Positions 1 through 7,723 of a stretch of DNA of 23,367 bases are shown in pieces. A program made the position numbers and the translations under genes. Positions within the stretch are counted from its first letter, which is position 1. Each line of letters begins with the position of its first letter. The DNA comes from CANCDA01 sp043757205 (GTDB taxonomy: Bacteria; Pseudomonadota; Gammaproteobacteria; Burkholderiales; Burkholderiaceae_C): positions 1-23,367 of the forward strand of contig JAYVPU010000165.1 of the NCBI GenBank assembly GCA_043757205.1, read 5' to 3'. The notes beneath the pieces are model-generated. The model made no database searches and was not told where the DNA came from. It was given only the letters and a program-made list of their open reading frames with translations.

Positions 1-77
1 GTGGGCCAATTTGCGTCCATCTCGTTTCATGCCACGTAGGATAAAGCTCGAACAGCAAAGTTCCCGCATTTGTACGC

Positions 78-305
78 TTAATTACTGACCGGTGAGTAAG
101 GCGCATCATCCTCATAGTTGCGCCACTGCTTCATCGCACTGCGCATGGTGAGCAACTGCCGCTCAAAGCGGGGACAAGCGGCACAAATGGCCAGGTGCAA
201 GCGTAGCGCCAGACGTTCTCGCATTCGCAGGTTCTGGTCTTCGCGTGTCAACAACAGGGCCGCGGCCTCTTTGCAGGTGCGCATGATCGGCAGGGATGAT
301 TTCAT
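78..305 (-). CDS. Small zinc-binding anti-sigma factor (zf-HC2/ZAS type)
   Basis: A 75-residue protein encoded just downstream of the ECF sigma gene. The start at 305 is chosen because its ATG overlaps the sigma stop codon (ATGA at 302-305), the usual sign of translational coupling; an in-frame extension to 356 would lie inside the sigma gene. Cys11 and the motif H37-x3-C41-x2-C44 form the zinc-binding ZAS signature of RsrA/ChrR-type anti-sigma factors. There is no membrane segment and no C-terminal sensor domain, so this is a minimal cytoplasmic binder. Known for the family: it sequesters its sigma factor until zinc or thiol chemistry, or another signal, frees it. Inferred: it controls the neighbouring sigma factor; the signal is unknown. 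Confidence 0.8.
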   Translation of the reverse strand: MKSSLPIMRTCKEAAALLLTREDQNLRMRERLALRLHLAICAACPRFERQLLTMRSAMKQWRNYEDDAPYSPVSN

Positions 306-925
306 AGCGTTTGCGATGGCGAATGGGGATTGGCGAACCAGTTCAACTCCAAGCACTCGCGCAAACGCAAGCGAGCACGGTGAAGCTGCACGTAAAAGTT
401 GGTCGGTGTCAACGCCAATTCCTTACAGATGTCTTCGCTCGACAACTCCAACCACTCGCGCATCAAAAACAAACGTCCTTGCGTGGCGGGCAGTTGGTCG
501 GCGCAGGCTTCCAGTACTTCAAAGAATTGGTGGCTGCCTAAGGTTTGCTCGGGGTTGCCCCAGTCTGCTGGTGCTTGCACGAAGTGGCCATCGGCGGTGA
601 AAGTCAACGCCTCCAACAGATCGCCTTCCTCGTCATCCCCTGATGGCGAGGAGCTGAATTCACGCCCATGCAGGCGCAGGCTGTCAATGATTTTGTGTTT
701 GAGAATGCCGACCAGCCAGGTTTTCAGTTGCGCGCGCTGGCTGAAGGACTGCGGCTTGGCCAAGGCCGCCAGCACGGTTTCTGACACCGCATCTTCCGCC
801 CACGCTTCGTTACGCAACTGAAGCCGCGCGAACTTCAGCAGGTAAGTGCGCAACTCAACCAACTGCTGCGCGAAAGGAGTTGGGGAGCCACCGTTCATCG
901 TGGGTTCAAGTGTAATGACTGCCAC
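302..925 (-). CDS. ECF-family RNA polymerase sigma factor
   Basis: A 207-residue sigma-70 family protein with only regions 2 and 4. Region 2 spans about residues 25-88 and includes the AEDAVSETVLAAL stretch and the KTWLVGILKHKIID core-binding/-10 segment. Region 4 spans about 133-190, with the helix-turn-helix around SSEDICKELALTPTNFYVQLHRARLRLREC. An acidic linker (about 90-125) joins them. The annotated start is a GTG at 925; an ATG at 898 (MNGGSP) is an alternative, and neither has a convincing ribosome-binding site. The gene is coupled to the zinc anti-sigma gene by an ATGA overlap. It would redirect RNA polymerase to a stress or envelope regulon; the regulon cannot be read from this window. 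Confidence 0.88.
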   Translation of the reverse strand: MAVITLEPTMNGGSPTPFAQQLVELRTYLLKFARLQLRNEAWAEDAVSETVLAALAKPQSFSQRAQLKTWLVGILKHKIIDSLRLHGREFSSSPSGDDEEGDLLEALTFTADGHFVQAPADWGNPEQTLGSHQFFEVLEACADQLPATQGRLFLMREWLELSSEDICKELALTPTNFYVQLHRARLRLRECLELNWFANPHSPSQTL

Positions 926-933
926 CCCCGCAT

Positions 934-984
934 TTCAAGCGGAAATCAAAGGGTAAATCCCCATGCGGTTTGTACCCGCTTGAA
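934..984. promoter_or_regulatory. Inverted repeat between the sigma gene and the divergent Bug gene
   Basis: TTCAAGCGG at 934-942 and CCGCTTGAA at 976-984 are perfect 9-base inverted arms separated by 33 bases. They lie in the short region separating the divergent ECF sigma and binding-protein genes. A paired operator for a shared regulator is possible, as is a long hairpin. No clear sigma-70 promoter was recognised here. Confidence 0.35.
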
Positions 985-1029
985 TGAGGATGCAACTTCT
1001 TCTTTATCGCCTCCACAGGATCATCGACC

Positions 1030-2028
1030 ATGCGCCATCACACCCCTCTCTTTCGCTCTGTCGCACTCGCCGCCACGCTGGTGACCAGCTTGGCCGTGGG
1101 TTCGGGCAGCGCCCTCGCCCAGACCTACCCTGCCAAGCCCATCAGCCTGATCGTGCCCTTTGCCGCCGGTGGCCCCACCGACATCGTGGCCCGAACTTTG
1201 GCCGCTGCCATGGCCAAGCCCCTGGGGCAAACCGTGTTGGTCGAAAACAAATTGGGCGCAGGCGGCACACTGGCTGCCGGTTACGTGTCAAAAGCCGCGC
1301 CCGATGGCTACACGTTTTTGATCCACCACAACGGCATGTCCACCGCGCCTGCACTGTACCGCAAACTGGCCTTTAACCCGTTGACAGATTTTGAATATGT
1401 TGGTCAGGTCGTGGACGTGCCCATGACTCTGCTGGGCCGCAAAGACTTACCCGCCAAAAATCTGCAAGAACTCATGGCTTACGTCAAAGCTAATGCGAAC
1501 AAAATCAACCTGGCTAATGCGGGCCTGGGGGCCGTGTCTCATCTGTGCGGCATGCTGTTTCAAAAAGCCCTGGGCACTGATGTGACCACCGTGCCTTTCT
1601 CGGGCACCGCACCGGCGCTCAACGCGTTGTTGGGTGGCCAGGTGGATTTGCTGTGCGACCAGACCACACAAACCACTCAACACATCAAAGCCGGCACCGT
1701 CAAGTTCTATGGCGTGACCACCAAAGAGCGCATCCGCGCGCTGCCCGATGCACCCACCCTGAGTGAAGGCGGCCTGAAGGACTTTGAGGTCATCGTCTGG
1801 CACGGCGTCTATGCGCCCAAGGGCACGCCCCCTGCCGTGATCGAGAAGTTCAACGCCGCCCTGCGCACCGCCTTGAAAGACCCGTCCTTTGCCAACCGCA
1901 TGATCGATCTCGGTGCCGAGATCGTGCCAGACGCCAAACAGACCCCTGAGGGTCTGAGAAGTTGGCTCCAATCGGAGACCCAGAAATGGGGGCCGGTGAT
2001 CCGCTCAGCCGGTGTTTACGCCGACTGA
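1030..2028 (+). CDS. Bug/TctC-family periplasmic solute-binding protein
   Basis: A 332-residue protein of the Bug (Bordetella uptake gene) / tripartite tricarboxylate transporter receptor family, which bind organic acids and related small carboxylates in the periplasm. A clear signal peptide (basic start, hydrophobic core 11-23) ends at ALA-QTYP, cleaving after residue 30. The family hallmark follows: YPAKPISLIVPFAAGGPTD at about 33-51, then the VENKLGAGG segment. The C-terminal region contains the usual Ala/Lys-rich helices. An AGGA element lies about 9 bases before the ATG. No tctA/tctB membrane genes are adjacent, so it is an orphan receptor, as is common in Burkholderiales; the ligand is unknown. 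Confidence 0.9.
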   Translation: MRHHTPLFRSVALAATLVTSLAVGSGSALAQTYPAKPISLIVPFAAGGPTDIVARTLAAAMAKPLGQTVLVENKLGAGGTLAAGYVSKAAPDGYTFLIHHNGMSTAPALYRKLAFNPLTDFEYVGQVVDVPMTLLGRKDLPAKNLQELMAYVKANANKINLANAGLGAVSHLCGMLFQKALGTDVTTVPFSGTAPALNALLGGQVDLLCDQTTQTTQHIKAGTVKFYGVTTKERIRALPDAPTLSEGGLKDFEVIVWHGVYAPKGTPPAVIEKFNAALRTALKDPSFANRMIDLGAEIVPDAKQTPEGLRSWLQSETQKWGPVIRSAGVYAD

Positions 2029-2043
2029 ACGATCGCCCCACGT

Positions 2044-3876
2044 TCATTTCTTGGCGTCGAACACCTCGGTGACGAAAATCTCAACGCGGCGGTTTTTGGA
2101 TCGCCCTTCAGCGGTGGCGTTGTCGGCCACGGGCTCACTCTTGCCCTTGCCCTCCACCCTGATGAGGTTGCTCGGAATCCCCTGACTCACCATATAGGCC
2201 TTGACCGAAGTAGCGCGCGCCACCGACAAACGCTGGTTGTACTCGACGGTACCCACCGAATCGGTGTGACCCACTGCAATGGCCACGTCCAAATTGCCTT
2301 CCTTGATTTGCTTGATCAACTCGTCCAGGTTCTGTTTGCCTTCGGGCTTGAGCACGGCCTTGTCAAAATCAAACAAGGCGTCTGAAGACAGTGTGGTCTT
2401 GGCAGGTATGGCCGCTTTGGGTGCGACGGGCGCTGGCATGACGCGCGGTGCGCGCGGCGGCATGGTCTTGTCCACCATCAGCATGGCGGGTGCCTCAAAC
2501 GGGCACAACTCTTCGGGCGGCAACTCGCCCCGGTCTTGTCCCGCATCGGTGGCCGTGGGTTGGTCTGGGCGGCTCACGCCCAGTGCAGCGTTCAGACGCC
2601 CCATGCTGGAGAGCGTACGCGCCTGTGCAATCACATGGTTGTAGCGGGCATTGATATGGGCACGACTCGCTTCAAAATATTCGTTTTGCGTATTGAGCAT
2701 GTCCAGCAAAGTGCGCTGGCCAATCTCAAACTGCTGGCGATACGCCTGACGGGCCTTCTCGGTGGAGAGGCGGTGCTGCTCCAGGTAGGTGAGCTGTTCG
2801 GTCAGTCGCTGCATGTCGTTGTAGGCGATGGCCAGCGTCTGACGCACGTCACGGCAGGCTTTCTCCTGCAAATCACGGGCCTGGTATTGCAGCTCGATAC
2901 CCTGTTTCTCACGGGCTTTGTCTGAGCCCCCACGGAACAGGTTGTAAGTCATGAGCAACTCGATGAAGGCATTGCGCGAATCACCGTAAATCACCTGATT
3001 GCCATTCAGATCAAAAGACTGCCCCGCGCGCGCATCAAAGCGCGGATAGTAGGCCGCCTTGTTCGATTCAACCTGGGCCTTGGCGGCCCGCACGTTTTCA
3101 TAGGCCGCGTTGATGGTGGGGCTGGCCACCAGGCCCTGGTTCATGGACTCCAGCGCCGAGGCGGGCATGCCATTCAGCATGAGCTTTTCCGGCAGACCTG
3201 GCAAACCCTGCGCCGGGCGCTCACCGACGATGCGCAGATACCGGGCTGACACATCATGCAGGTTGGAGATTTCGGTCAACAGATTGGACTCGGCCAGCGC
3301 CAGACGACCGGTGGCTTGCTCCAGATCCACGCGGCGACTCACCCCTGCGTCGGTGCGCTCCTCAATCAGCTGGCTGGTCGCCTTGTGCTCGGTGTAGTTG
3401 AGCTTGGCCTGCTCCACCAGCTCGGCCTGACGCGTCACATCGGCATAGGCACGCAGAGCCTCCAGGGCGGTGGTTTCCGAGATTTCGACCAACTCGTAAT
3501 AGCGGGTTAGCTTGGCGTAGCCCAAGCGGTGAACCTCATTTTTTGTAAAGAACCCATCAAACAACATCTGACTCAGGGTCAGGCCAACACCATTGCGGCC
3601 ATAGTCCTGCGAACCAATATCAGGGCGATGGAGCCAATTGCGTCCCGTCTGGGCGGTCAAATCGGCTCGGGGAAAGTAACCACCCCGCGCGACATTACGC
3701 TCGTTGTCGGCGGCGGTGAAATTGTGCCATCGCGCCTGCACTTCTGGATTGGTGACCACCGCCTTGCGCGCGGCGTTCACCAGAGGCTCGGGCAGGCTTT
3801 GTGCAGTCACGCCCGCGCATCCTAATACCGTCACGGCCAGGGCCACCGCCGTCATGTGTTTGAACTTGTTGTTCAT
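2044..3876 (-). CDS. TolC-family outer-membrane channel fused to an OmpA-like domain (LapE-type)
   Basis: A 610-residue predicted outer-membrane component of the type I secretion system. The ATG at 3876 is chosen over an upstream in-frame start at 3909 because a strong GAGGGGG Shine-Dalgarno precedes it by about 8 bases. A signal peptide follows; cleavage at VTA-QSL (after residue 25) is likely, though VLGC20 resembles a lipobox. Residues about 26-445 form the duplicated coiled-coil TolC/outer-membrane efflux repeat. After a Pro/Ala-rich linker (about 445-490), residues 492-610 form an OmpA C-terminal domain with the peptidoglycan-binding features HTDSVG, NQRLSVARA and NRRVEI. Ordinary TolC and LapE lack this domain. 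The gene is divergent from lapG and would export the adhesin encoded at 10800-15440; this pairing is inferred from context. Confidence 0.9.
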   Translation of the reverse strand: MNNKFKHMTAVALAVTVLGCAGVTAQSLPEPLVNAARKAVVTNPEVQARWHNFTAADNERNVARGGYFPRADLTAQTGRNWLHRPDIGSQDYGRNGVGLTLSQMLFDGFFTKNEVHRLGYAKLTRYYELVEISETTALEALRAYADVTRQAELVEQAKLNYTEHKATSQLIEERTDAGVSRRVDLEQATGRLALAESNLLTEISNLHDVSARYLRIVGERPAQGLPGLPEKLMLNGMPASALESMNQGLVASPTINAAYENVRAAKAQVESNKAAYYPRFDARAGQSFDLNGNQVIYGDSRNAFIELLMTYNLFRGGSDKAREKQGIELQYQARDLQEKACRDVRQTLAIAYNDMQRLTEQLTYLEQHRLSTEKARQAYRQQFEIGQRTLLDMLNTQNEYFEASRAHINARYNHVIAQARTLSSMGRLNAALGVSRPDQPTATDAGQDRGELPPEELCPFEAPAMLMVDKTMPPRAPRVMPAPVAPKAAIPAKTTLSSDALFDFDKAVLKPEGKQNLDELIKQIKEGNLDVAIAVGHTDSVGTVEYNQRLSVARATSVKAYMVSQGIPSNLIRVEGKGKSEPVADNATAEGRSKNRRVEIFVTEVFDAKK

Positions 3877-3993
3877 GAGATCAACCCCCTCAATGGACGA
3901 CGCACGCAAACCCGCACGCCACCGATGGTTAAAAAAACAATCGCCTCAGCGGCGAAAGTCAGCCGGGCCAAGCACTTGCAATGGCTTGAAATG

Positions 3994-4022
3994 TTTATAC
4001 AAACCCGCCCAATTCCGGGCAA
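3994..4022 (-). promoter_or_regulatory. Predicted sigma-70 promoter for the TolC-OmpA gene
   Basis: On the minus strand TTGCCC (4022-4017), a 17-base spacer and TATAAA (3999-3994) make a good promoter match. This predicts a transcription start near 3987 and a leader of about 110 bases. Confidence 0.55.
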
Positions 4023-4040
4023 TGGCTAATTGATCTGGAG

Positions 4041-4054
4041 TTGATATAGATCAG
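4041..4054. promoter_or_regulatory. FNR/ANR-like box in the tolC-lapG divergent region
   Basis: TTGATATAGATCAG matches the FNR-family consensus TTGAT-N4-ATCAA at 9 of 10 defined positions. Its centre (4047.5) is about 60.5 bases upstream of the predicted tolC-side start near 3987, close to the class I FNR position of -61.5. The same box overlaps the predicted -35 element of lapG. Confidence 0.5.
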
Positions 4055-4069
4055 ATCTAGCCCTACAGT
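4041..4069 (+). promoter_or_regulatory. Predicted promoter for lapG
   Basis: TTGATA (4041-4046), 17 bases, then TACAGT (4064-4069). Initiation would fall at about 4076-4077, the first base of the lapG ATG, which implies a leaderless message or use of the downstream ATG at 4128. Two weaker -10 positions keep this tentative. Confidence 0.4.
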
Positions 4070-4075
4070 AGGGCT
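4059..4075. repeat. Perfect 17-base palindrome just before lapG
   Basis: AGCCCTAC-A-GTAGGGCT, with 8-base arms around one base, ends two bases before the lapG ATG and overlaps its predicted -10 element. It may be a DNA operator. If transcription begins further upstream, it would form an RNA hairpin masking the start. Confidence 0.6.
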
Positions 4076-4076
4076 C

Positions 4077-4769
4077 ATGCACGCGTTGAGGAGCTGGGCC
4101 CACCAAACGCCGCACCTCGTTGCGTGGATGCGTCGCGTGCTGCTGCTGGGCTGCTTGCTGGGTGGCTCGCTCGCCGCCCCCAATCTGGACAAAACCCAGG
4201 CCCTGGCCCTGGAGCGTTACGGGTCACAGGCCGCCAACACCGTCATGGCCTGGCGGCGCATGCTGGAGGAAGCACGCCAACTGAGCGAGCCGGAAAAACT
4301 CGAAGTCGTCAATACTTTCTTTAACCGACGCATCCTCTTTGAAGACGACATCGTGGTCTGGCAGCAAGCCGACTACTGGGCTTCGCCACTGGAATTCATG
4401 GGCCGGGGCGCGGGCGACTGTGAAGACTTCTCCATCTCCAAATACATGTCGCTGCTGCTGCTGGGCGTACCCAACAACAAACTGCGCATGATCTATGTGC
4501 GTGCGCGGTTCGGCGGCCCCAGCAGCAGGCAAAGCCAGGCCCATATGGTGCTGGGCTACTACGCCGAGCCCACGCAAGAGCCGTTGATTCTGGACAACCT
4601 GATCGGCAGCATCCGCCCGGCCGCCCAGCGTTCGGATCTGACACCCGTCTTCAGCTTCAACAACGAAGGGCTGTGGCTGCCCGGCACCAGCGCCTCGGCC
4701 GCTGATCCCACGGCCCGCCTGTCGCGCTGGCGCAGCGTATTGGAGCGCATGAAACAGGAGGGTTTGTAA
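4077..4769 (+). CDS. lapG: LapG-type periplasmic cysteine protease (transglutaminase-like)
   Basis: A 230-residue bacterial transglutaminase-like cysteine proteinase. The catalytic triad is visible as Cys115 (in GDCEDF), His156 (QAHMVLGYY) and Asp173 (ILDNL). Asp114 and Glu116 flank the cysteine as in the calcium site of characterised LapG proteins. A hydrophobic segment at about 19-34 followed by AAPN is a signal peptide for export; translation may begin at 4077 or at the in-frame ATG 4128 (MRRVLLLG), and neither has a strong ribosome-binding site. Known role: cleaves the di-alanine site in the N-terminal retention module of LapA adhesins, releasing them from the surface, and is sequestered by c-di-GMP-bound LapD. 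The lapD gene follows after 44 bases and a candidate TAAG target exists in the adhesin here. Confidence 0.93.
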   Translation: MHALRSWAHQTPHLVAWMRRVLLLGCLLGGSLAAPNLDKTQALALERYGSQAANTVMAWRRMLEEARQLSEPEKLEVVNTFFNRRILFEDDIVVWQQADYWASPLEFMGRGAGDCEDFSISKYMSLLLLGVPNNKLRMIYVRARFGGPSSRQSQAHMVLGYYAEPTQEPLILDNLIGSIRPAAQRSDLTPVFSFNNEGLWLPGTSASAADPTARLSRWRSVLERMKQEGL

Positions 4770-4813
4770 ATTGCACACCCACCTGCCATTCTTCACCCGG
4801 GAGAGCCTGCACC

Positions 4814-6727
4814 ATGTCCCTCATTAAGCAACTCTGGATCGCCATTGCCTTGGTCATGGCGGCGGCCTTTGGCGTCAGCCTGGTGGTCAGCGTCCTGTCC
4901 GCGCGGCACTACCTGGAGCAGCAACTCCAGCTCAAGAACATCGACAACGCCACCGCGCTGGCGCTCTCTCTCACCCAGCTGGACAAAGACCCGGTGACGG
5001 TCGAGCTGCAAGTGGCCGCGCAGTTTGATGCAGGCCACTACCGCTTTATCCGTATCGCCTCGCCCACTGGGCAAACCCTCGTCGAAAAACGCTATGAAGG
5101 TCAACTTGAAGGTGCACCCCTGTGGTTCGCCCATCTCATTCCCATCCACGCTGAACCGGGCCGCGCGCTGATCCAGGACGGCTGGAAACAATATGGCACG
5201 CTCACGCTGGCCAGTCACGATCAATACGCCTACAAGAGCCTGTGGGACGGCACGCTCAGCCTGTTGCTGTGGTTTGTGCTGGGCAGTTTGGTGACGGGTG
5301 TGTTGGGCCGCCTGGCCCTGCGTATCATCACCCGACCCCTGAGCAACGTCGTCTCGCAAGCCGAAGCCATCGTGCAACGGCGCTTCCTCACCATTGCCGA
5401 GCCGCGCACGCGCGAGCTGCGCGCCGTAACGCACGCCATGAACGACATGGTGGGCCGACTCAAAGGCATGTTTGACGAAGAAGCGGCGCGACTGGAAGCC
5501 TTGCGGAAAAAAATCAACCACGACACCGTCACCGGCTTGTCCAGCCGAGAGCACCTCCTGTCCAATCTGCGCGCCTTGCTTAGCAACGAGGCCGCCAGCT
5601 CGGAGGGCAGCCTGGTCATGGTGCGCCTGACCCAGTTGAATGACATCAACGCCCGACTCGGCCACCAGCGCGCGGACGAGCTGCTGCGGCAACTCGGCCA
5701 GGTGCTGTTTGACAGTGGCAATGGCAAAGTCAACCAGCGGGCCGGGCGCATGAAAGGCGATGAATTCGCCATCATCTGTCCCAGCTTTTTTTCACCCGTG
5801 GAGGCCGCGCAGGACCTTCATACACGCCTCATGTCCAACTGGCTGCCTCATTGGGAAAATGACCTGCCCGATCTCTTCCATGTCGCCGCTGTCGGCTACC
5901 ACCGTCATCAAAGTGTGGCTGACCTCTTCACCCGCGCCGATCTGGCCCTGGCCCAAGCCCAGGCACGCGGCCCCAATAACTGGCACGCGGTAGAAGATGG
6001 CAGCGGCCGACTCAATCTACCGGCCGAGCAGTGGCGCACCCTGCTGCACGAAGCCTTAACGGGCGAACGCCTGCACCTACATTTCTATCCAGTGCTCATC
6101 CCCGCCAGTGGCACGCCCCTGCACCAGGAAGCTCTGGTTCGCCTGCGGCTGGATGCGGCGGGCGAACCGCTGGGTGCGGGTGACTTCATGCCCATGGCCG
6201 CCACGCTGGGCCTGTCCGCCGCGATTGATCTGGCGGTTGTCCAACTCGCTCTGACGCAGCTGCAAAACAACACGGGCGAGGTGGCCGTCAACCTGTCGGC
6301 CGAAACTATCGAAGACTTTGGCTTCCGCCATGCCCTGCGCGCCTTGCTGCAAGGCCAGCCCGCTCTGTGCCCGCGCTTACTGTTTGAAGTACCCGAATAC
6401 GGTGTGTTCCATCACTTCGATGCCTTCCGCGACCTGGCGCGCCTGCTCAAAGCCCAGGGCTGCCGCGTCGGCATTGAAAACCTGGACCTGCGCTTTGCCC
6501 AAAGCGGCCAGCTCGCCGACTTGGGGCTGGACTACATCAAGGTTCACCCCAGCTACGGACACGACATCGGCAACAACACGGGCAACCAGGAGCTGCTGCG
6601 CGGCCTGTGTACCATGGCCCACGTGCTGGGCATTGCCGTCATCGCGCTGGGCGTGGAGCAGGCAGACGACCTGCCCCTGCTGAGTCGCCTGGGCTTTGAT
6701 GGGGTGACCGGGCCGGGGGTGAAATGA
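4814..6727 (+). CDS. lapD: LapD-type c-di-GMP receptor (HAMP, degenerate GGDEF and EAL)
   Basis: A 637-residue inner-membrane receptor. A membrane helix at about 7-29 is followed by a periplasmic LapD/MoxY-type sensor domain (about 30-145), a second helix (about 147-167), a HAMP segment (about 168-222), a GGDEF-like domain (about 235-395, signature KGDEF at 314-318 in place of GGDEF) and an EAL domain (about 405-637). EAL residues 439-441 remain, but the DDFG and AEGVE catalytic elements read IENL and ALGVE, so phosphodiesterase activity is unlikely while nucleotide binding may persist. Known role: c-di-GMP binding in the cytoplasm makes the periplasmic domain sequester LapG, keeping the adhesin on the surface. 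A GGGAGAG ribosome-binding site lies at 4799-4805. It forms an operon with lapG. Confidence 0.93.
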   Translation: MSLIKQLWIAIALVMAAAFGVSLVVSVLSARHYLEQQLQLKNIDNATALALSLTQLDKDPVTVELQVAAQFDAGHYRFIRIASPTGQTLVEKRYEGQLEGAPLWFAHLIPIHAEPGRALIQDGWKQYGTLTLASHDQYAYKSLWDGTLSLLLWFVLGSLVTGVLGRLALRIITRPLSNVVSQAEAIVQRRFLTIAEPRTRELRAVTHAMNDMVGRLKGMFDEEAARLEALRKKINHDTVTGLSSREHLLSNLRALLSNEAASSEGSLVMVRLTQLNDINARLGHQRADELLRQLGQVLFDSGNGKVNQRAGRMKGDEFAIICPSFFSPVEAAQDLHTRLMSNWLPHWENDLPDLFHVAAVGYHRHQSVADLFTRADLALAQAQARGPNNWHAVEDGSGRLNLPAEQWRTLLHEALTGERLHLHFYPVLIPASGTPLHQEALVRLRLDAAGEPLGAGDFMPMAATLGLSAAIDLAVVQLALTQLQNNTGEVAVNLSAETIEDFGFRHALRALLQGQPALCPRLLFEVPEYGVFHHFDAFRDLARLLKAQGCRVGIENLDLRFAQSGQLADLGLDYIKVHPSYGHDIGNNTGNQELLRGLCTMAHVLGIAVIALGVEQADDLPLLSRLGFDGVTGPGVK

Positions 6728-6769
6728 TTGCCCTACAAAAAATGGCGCAGTTTTAAGAGAGTCAAGCTC

Positions 6770-7723
6770 ATGCCTTGCTTCAAGCCCTGGCCTCTTCAAT
6801 CGATCACGGCGTTGGTCTTTTTGGCCTACACCTCCATGGCCTGGGCCGCCGACCCGACCCTGCTGGAACACGAACCCCTGGCAATTCGCCAATTGATGCA
6901 ACAGGCCGATCAATTGGAAGCCGCAGCAGAGTCCGCACCTGAATCAGGCCCCGGCATCGAAGACAAGCAATGGCAGGCCGCCGTGCGCTACTGCCAGGCC
7001 GCGCGACTGGGCAGCCTGCAAGCCCAGTACCGCCTGGGCATGCTCCACGCCTTTGGCAAAGGCGTTCCCGCCAGCCGCGCCCTGGCTGCGGCCTTGTTTT
7101 CCCAGGCAGCGGCCCAAGGCCACGCCGAGGCGGGCAAGATGCTCGACACCATCCAACTGAGTTCATCCGAATTACCCACCTGCATCAGCACCGGCGAGAT
7201 GCCCGACAAGCCTCCCCCGCCCCCACCGCCGCCCAACGTCTCCGCCCATCTGGACCGTCTCCTACTGACCCTGCCCGCCCACAAGCATTGGCTGATTGCC
7301 CTGACCACCCAGATGAGCAGCTGGTACGCACTGGACCCCAAGCTGGTGCTGTCCGTCATCGCGGCGGAGTCCAACTTCGAGCAGGCTGCCCTCTCCCCCA
7401 AAGCCGCCATGGGTCTGATGCAACTCATCCCCGACACGGCCCGGCGCTTCAACGTGCACAACGCCTACAACGCCACCCAGAACCTGCGCGGTGGCATGGC
7501 CTATCTGCGCTGGCTCTTGGCCTATTACCGGGGCAACATCGCCTACGTGCTGGCGGCCTATAACGCTGGGGAGAAGCGCGTGGACCGACACCGGGGCATT
7601 CCCCCCTTCGCAGAAACGCAGGCCTATGTGCACAAGGTCATGCACCTGTACGGCAGCACGCGCCATGGCTTTGATGCGGAGCTGACGGGGGCGGCGGATT
7701 GGCTAGGGGTGGACAAGCGTTGA
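6770..7723 (+). CDS. Sel1-repeat / SLT-domain lytic transglycosylase
   Basis: A 317-residue secreted murein hydrolase. The ATG at 6770 is preferred over a TTG directly abutting the lapD stop (6728) because it gives a clean signal peptide (cleavage at AWA-ADP, after residue 26) with a purine-rich AAGAGAG upstream. Residues about 67-125 contain two Sel1-like helical repeats. An eight-proline run at 148-155 links to a C-terminal soluble lytic transglycosylase domain (about 172-300) with catalytic Glu200 (IAAESNFE), GLMQ at 215-218 and AAYNAG at 262-267. It starts 42 bases after lapD, so is probably in the lapGD operon. It may open peptidoglycan for assembly of the secretion channel; this is inference. 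The last residues lie in an 18-base repeat shared with the following toxin gene. Confidence 0.88.
   Translation: MPCFKPWPLQSITALVFLAYTSMAWAADPTLLEHEPLAIRQLMQQADQLEAAAESAPESGPGIEDKQWQAAVRYCQAARLGSLQAQYRLGMLHAFGKGVPASRALAAALFSQAAAQGHAEAGKMLDTIQLSSSELPTCISTGEMPDKPPPPPPPPNVSAHLDRLLLTLPAHKHWLIALTTQMSSWYALDPKLVLSVIAAESNFEQAALSPKAAMGLMQLIPDTARRFNVHNAYNATQNLRGGMAYLRWLLAYYRGNIAYVLAAYNAGEKRVDRHRGIPPFAETQAYVHKVMHLYGSTRHGFDAELTGAADWLGVDKR
7706..7723 (+). repeat. 18-base direct repeat, copy 1 (end of transglycosylase gene)
   Basis: GGGGTGGACAAGCGTTGA includes the stop codon of the transglycosylase gene. A copy with one mismatch ends the tacT-like gene at 8594-8611, in the same reading frame (GVDKR versus GVDRR). 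Confidence 0.7.

Noticed and set aside
4077..4128. Riboswitch or long leader before lapG
   Set aside because: The promoter match places initiation at the start codon and no structured leader remains.
4793..5692. 299-codon open frame antisense to lapD
   Set aside because: Shadow frame; lapD on the other strand has clear domains throughout.
7202..7236. C-rich tract as a structural DNA element
   Set aside because: It is explained by the octaproline linker of the transglycosylase.
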